NCBI GenBank assembly: GCA_037176885.1
Contig: JAWWNJ010000228.1
Span: 175,815 to 239,814 of the forward strand
DNA from: Favolaschia claudopus
Taxonomy: Eukaryota; Basidiomycota; Agaricomycetes; Agaricales; Mycenaceae
Direction: 5' to 3'
Length of the DNA stretch: 64,000 nucleotides
Shown: piece after piece, positions 63,188 through 64,000 of the stretch
Layout: the number at the start of each line of letters is the position of its first letter
Numbering within the stretch: the first letter of the stretch is position 1
Position numbers and translations under genes: made by a program
Notes under the pieces: generated by a model
Told to the model about the DNA's origin: nothing
The model's database searches: none
Seen by the model: the letters and a program-made list of their open reading frames with translations, nothing else

Positions 63188-64000
63188 TCAGCCATTACCT
63201 CGGGGGGCGCCCGTCCGCTTGAAGCCCGAGCTTTGTACGGAGTGGCCCGACAATGTGCTCCATAGAGAAGATGCCGTCACGTAAGAAGCAACGCGCGTCC
63301 TCCGCCGCGATGAAGTCCACGCGGACAGACACTTCCGACTGGGGGATGCTATCCCGTTTGTGAAGAAAACGGACATTACCAATTCGATACTGCGCCCCTG
63401 GAAGTTGGTTGCGCTTCGCCAACTCGCGCACAAAATCGCGAGAGTGGGGAAGCCCTCCCTCCTCCAAGATTGGTACTCGGTGGAGAACCACCTTGTGCCA
63501 TGGGTCTGCGGGGTAAATGGGTGGTTCAGCATCGGGGCGCAACCCAGAAGTGGAGCGATGGTCCTCCATAGCAGCGAGCGGTGCGCTGCGAGCGCCTGGG
63601 CTGAGCAAGCCGGCGCAGTTGCGTGGAGAACGAGGTTGCCACTTTGGGACATGGAGGTAGCGCTAACTGCTAGCCGACCGTCCAGAACGCCGTTGATAGC
63701 CCTGCATAGAGAATCGGGGTGAGGTTTCTTCGTGCAGCGGGTGTCAGACAGGTCAATGATCAACCGAGTGGATGGAATCGACGGTTTGGGCGACACCGTT
63801 GGGCTCCGTTTGGGAGCGGGACGAGGGGGGCGCTTCGGCTTGGAGGTATGAGGGTGCGGAGGTTCGGCCTTGACGGCCTCTGCAAATGTGGTTGGGCTGT
63901 GTGGACTAACAGGAGCCACGGCGGGTTCCATGCTGGAATCATCGTCGAAGACGCCCTGCTTGTACGGCGTTGTAAAAGGTTCGAAAGTTTCAGTGATGTC
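63188..64000 (-). pseudogene. LINE ORF1-type relic C, open to the window end
   Basis: Minus strand. The frame is open from the right edge through MEPAVAPVSPHSPTTFAEAV (63931), TRLIIDLSDTRCTKKPHPDS, INGVLDGRLAVSA and SGNLVLHATAPACSAQALAA; near 63550 a frameshift moves the rest to AEPPIYPADPWHKVVLHRVP, DFVRELAKRNQLPGAQYRIG, VRVDFIAAEDARCFL and HIVGPLRTKLGL, ending at 63195. It is the counterpart of relic A and a little better preserved. Likely Gag-like ORF1 of the same LINE family; one frameshift seen. The upstream part lies outside the window. Confidence 0.6.

Overview
The window looks like repeat-dominated DNA from a filamentous basidiomycete (Agaricomycotina). The evidence is introns of about 40-60 nt with GT..AG ends, Plavaka-type (CACTA/EnSpm) transposases, DIRS-type and Ty1/copia, Ty3/gypsy and LINE-type retroelements, and an F-box-like pseudogene. 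No housekeeping gene is recognisable. Most coding sequence is transposon-derived and broken. Three spliced or open genes look intact: an hAT transposase (30637-33521), an unknown gene carried inside another hAT-type element (27357-28827), and a weakly supported gene of unknown function at 19307-20389.

Layout. 0-6.4 kb: gypsy gag/pol scraps, then a tandem copia arrangement whose second unit (2894-6371) has two LTRs, a half-tRNA-iMet primer site and internally deleted gag-pol; the upstream copia fragment carries an 883-bp TA-flanked DNA element in its RNase H. 6.4-10.1 kb: SINE-like and GC-rich dispersed repeats, a pogo-type MITE, and a 1.5-kb TA element holding an hAT MITE. 10.1-14.7 kb: a Plavaka transposase relic split by two solo LTRs and one hAT MITE. 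15-17.6 kb: a large inverted-repeat-bounded block with smaller TA elements inside. 19.3-22.1 kb: the putative gene and the 5' exons of a second Plavaka transposase. 22.4-26.8 kb: a minus-strand copia pol relic split by a 1.6-kb mini-LTR element with a 346-aa reading frame of its own. 27.2-29.8 kb: an hAT-type element with 65-bp inverted repeats and the unknown 437-aa gene. 30.2-34.8 kb: a 4.7-kb hAT element with its transposase gene. 36-38.8 kb: a DIRS-like RT/RNase H relic. 40-41.4 kb: F-box pseudogene. 41.5-46 kb: gypsy gag split by a Mutator-like element. 46.7-61.2 kb: a dense series of MITEs. 50.3-51.7 and 61.7-64 kb: LINE ORF1-type relics.

The clearest biology is the nesting and the precision of the insertion footprints. 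Many elements have exact target duplications visible in the sequence (8 bp for hAT-type, 9 bp and about 12 bp for Mutator-like, 5 bp for solo LTRs, TA for Tc1/mariner-pogo-like), so the order of insertion can be read. Two elements stand out because they carry non-transposase genes: the hAT-type element at 27165-29781 and the mini-LTR element at 23833-25460. All family assignments come from motif recognition by eye; no database search was run.
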